A DNA stretch of 64,000 bases from contig OZ257137.1 in assembly GCA_965279115.1 (NCBI GenBank), positions 5,456,001 to 5,520,000 of the forward strand, given 5' to 3'. The position numbers and the translations under genes were made by a program. The notes beneath the pieces were generated by a model. That model saw nothing but the letters and a program-made list of their open reading frames with translations, was not told the DNA's origin and did not search any database. The stretch is from JAEUOS01 sp965279115 (lineage in GTDB: Bacteria; Pseudomonadota; Gammaproteobacteria; Burkholderiales; JAEUOS01). Within the stretch, counting starts at the first letter, position 1. Each line of letters starts with the position of its first letter. Shown here in pieces: positions 62,442-64,000 of this stretch.

Positions 62442-62462
62442 TCGGGGTGCTCCCCGAATTTT
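62442..62462 (+). promoter_or_regulatory. terminator-like hairpin next to the manC ribosome site
   Basis: A 6-bp GC-rich stem TCGGGG/CCCCGA (62442-62447 with 62452-62457, loop TGCT) is followed by AATTTT and then at once by the manC ribosome site GAGGA (62463-62467). It could be the terminator of the RTX transcript or a control hairpin in the manC leader. The remaining bases from 62255 hold the palindromes TCACGCGTGA and GCAATATTGC but no clear promoter. Confidence 0.5.
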
Positions 62463-62470
62463 GAGGACAA

Positions 62471-63913
62471 ATGAAAATACAGCCAGTCATCCTTTCCGGC
62501 GGTTCGGGTACGCGCCTTTGGCCGCTTTCCCGGGAGCATTTTCCCAAGCAATTGATCCCGTTTGTCGAGGATGATTCGCTTTTCCAGGCGACTGTGCGCC
62601 GCACCGCCAATGTGCCGGGGCTTGAACAGTCCGCCCCGTTGGTGGTGTGCAATGAGGCGCATCGATTCCTGATTGCCGAGCAGATGCGCGCCATGGGAGT
62701 GGCTCCGGCCGGGCTGATACTGGAGCCGGCCGGGCGCAATACGGCGCCGGCGCTGACTCTCGCGGCACTGCATCGGCAGGCCGCCGGTGACGACGCGGTC
62801 ATGCTGGTGATGCCGGCCGACCATGTCATCACCAACCGCGCCGCCTTTCACGCGGCGGTGGCGTCGGCGGTCGCGCTCGCGGAGGAAGGCGCGGTGGTTA
62901 CTTTCGGGATCGTGCCGGATCGGCCGGAAACCGGGTATGGCTATATACGGCGCGGCGCTGCCGTGGCGGGCGCCGGCGGCGCCTGCGAACTCGCCGCTTT
63001 TGTCGAGAAGCCGGACTTGGCCAAGGCGCAGGCCTATGTCGCCAGTGGTGAATACTGGTGGAACAGCGGTCTGTTCGCATTGAAGCCTTCGGTCTGGCTG
63101 GCCGCGATCGCGGCCTTCAGCCCCGCCATGCTCGATGCATGCCGGAAGGCCTGGGCGGGGGGCGCGGCAGACGCGGATTTTCGGCGCCTGGATGTGGATG
63201 CGTTCAAGTCCTGCCCCTCCGATTCGATCGACTACGCGGTAATGGAAAAGCTGGTCGGCGGCGCCGCCGGCATCGCCGCGCGTGTCGTGCCGCTCGATGC
63301 GGGCTGGTCCGACATTGGCGCCTGGGACGCGCTTTGGCAGATCCTCGACAAGGACGGTGGCGGCAACGCGGTCCGGGGCGAAGTGGTCTTGCACGGTTCG
63401 AAAGACAGCCTGGTGTTCGCGCAAAGCCGCGTGGTGGCTTGTGTCGGCATATCCGACATGGTGGTGGTGGAAACGCCGGATGTGGTGATGGTGGCGCCGC
63501 GCGAGCGGGCGCAGGACGTCAAGGCGCTGGTGGCAGCGGTGAAAGCCGGCGGCTACAACCTGGCGGAGTCGCACCGCCAGGTGTTCCGGCCATGGGGTTC
63601 GTACGATTCGATCGACAATGGCGAGCGCTTCCAGGTCAAGCGCATCATCGTCAACCCGGGTGCGTCGCTGTCCCTGCAAAAGCATCACCACCGCGCCGAG
63701 CACTGGATCGTGGTCAAGGGGACCGCGGAAGTCACCCGCGGTGAGGAGGTTTTCCTGGTGGGGGAAAACCAGTCCACCTACATTCCGCTGGGCACGGTCC
63801 ATCGCCTGGTCAATCCCGGCAAGATTCCCCTGGAGATGATCGAGGTGCAGTCAGGCAGCTATCTCGGCGAAGACGACATCGTGCGTTTCCAGGATCACTA
63901 CGGGCGCGCTTGA
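62471..63913 (+). CDS. manC: mannose-1-phosphate guanylyltransferase/mannose-6-phosphate isomerase
   Basis: A 480-residue two-domain cytosolic enzyme. The N-terminal nucleotidyltransferase begins VILSGGSGTRLWPLSREHFP, the GTP-binding and catalytic loop, and has FVEKPDLAKAQ and DAGWSDIGAWDALW further on. The C-terminal part (about residue 365 on) is a cupin isomerase domain: RPWGSYDSIDNGERFQVKRI, QKHHHRAEHWIVVKGTAEV and STYIPLGTVHRLVNPGKIPL with the metal-binding His residues. It makes GDP-mannose, the substrate of Gmd. The gene lies 12 kb away from gmd/fcl but in the same orientation. Confidence 0.95.
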   Translation: MKIQPVILSGGSGTRLWPLSREHFPKQLIPFVEDDSLFQATVRRTANVPGLEQSAPLVVCNEAHRFLIAEQMRAMGVAPAGLILEPAGRNTAPALTLAALHRQAAGDDAVMLVMPADHVITNRAAFHAAVASAVALAEEGAVVTFGIVPDRPETGYGYIRRGAAVAGAGGACELAAFVEKPDLAKAQAYVASGEYWWNSGLFALKPSVWLAAIAAFSPAMLDACRKAWAGGAADADFRRLDVDAFKSCPSDSIDYAVMEKLVGGAAGIAARVVPLDAGWSDIGAWDALWQILDKDGGGNAVRGEVVLHGSKDSLVFAQSRVVACVGISDMVVVETPDVVMVAPRERAQDVKALVAAVKAGGYNLAESHRQVFRPWGSYDSIDNGERFQVKRIIVNPGASLSLQKHHHRAEHWIVVKGTAEVTRGEEVFLVGENQSTYIPLGTVHRLVNPGKIPLEMIEVQSGSYLGEDDIVRFQDHYGRA

Positions 63914-63978
63914 GTTGCATTGATCGTCATGACACCCTTTGCGGACCCGTACTCGAGGGCGCATGGCAGGAGAGTTTC

Positions 63979-64000
63979 TTGAAGACAATTTATCTGGTGG
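63979..64000 (+). CDS. possible start of a further gene cut by the window edge
   Basis: A TTG at 63979 follows AGGAGAG by four bases and begins MKTIYLV, a hydrophobic first strand. Only seven codons are inside the window, so neither the start nor the product can be confirmed. Confidence 0.3.

Overview
The window looks like a chromosomal segment of a high-GC betaproteobacterium. The main evidence is a complete XrtB-type exopolysaccharide cluster (epsA, epsB, epsL, epsD, epsE, epsF, epsG, xrtB, epsI in the usual order), PEP-CTERM sorting signals and the general codon bias. The species cannot be named from the sequence.

Layout. 1-4.9 kb: end of an upstream gene, three small exported proteins of unknown role, a PP2C phosphatase, a YdcH-like protein, a secretin-domain protein and pgsA. 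4.9-5.1 kb: tRNA-Gly(GCC) and tRNA-Cys(GCA), followed by two copies of a short palindrome. 5.1-5.65 kb: control region of the first polysaccharide cluster, with a perfect Crp-type site. 5.65-32.1 kb (plus strand): LuxR regulator EpsA, priming transferase EpsB, a cyclic-nucleotide-binding protein, envelope components EpsL/D/E/F/G, exosortase XrtB with EpsI, then flippase, polymerase, four glycosyltransferases, an O-acyltransferase, a Gfo/Idh oxidoreductase with an unknown partner, and two related secreted beta-helix proteins. 32.3-46.1 kb (minus strand): a second, separate export system of 12 tightly packed genes, nearly all coupled by overlapping stop and start codons: two methyltransferases, two glycosyltransferases, a periplasmic glycosidase, a flippase fused to an acetyltransferase, a second acetyltransferase, a Wza-like lipoprotein with a duplicated export domain, a Wzz-like protein, a BY-kinase-like ATPase, a Wzy/ligase and a third methyltransferase. 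46.4-51.8 kb: a PEP-CTERM protein, a small membrane protein, gmd and fcl for GDP-L-fucose, a second protein with a PEP-CTERM-like tail and a TPR protein. 51.8-62.3 kb: an AT-rich gap, an unknown membrane-anchored protein and a 2978-residue RTX protein with a lipase-like N-terminus. 62.5-63.9 kb: manC, which supplies GDP-mannose to gmd/fcl.

How the parts fit. ManC, Gmd and Fcl make GDP-mannose and GDP-fucose. EpsB can start lipid-linked repeat units. The second system has no visible priming transferase and may borrow EpsB or use one elsewhere. Each system has its own flippase, polymerase, chain-length regulator, ATPase and export protein. Points of most interest: the EpsG ATPase carries a tandem MshEN-like (possible c-di-GMP-binding) domain; both BY-kinase-like ATPases have Arg in place of the P-loop Lys; the flippase-acetyltransferase fusion; the duplicated export domain; the variant PEP-CTERM tail; paired TGACGTCA sites before the large beta-helix gene; and the RTX protein with its small membrane partner. 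All assignments come from reading motifs; no database search was run.
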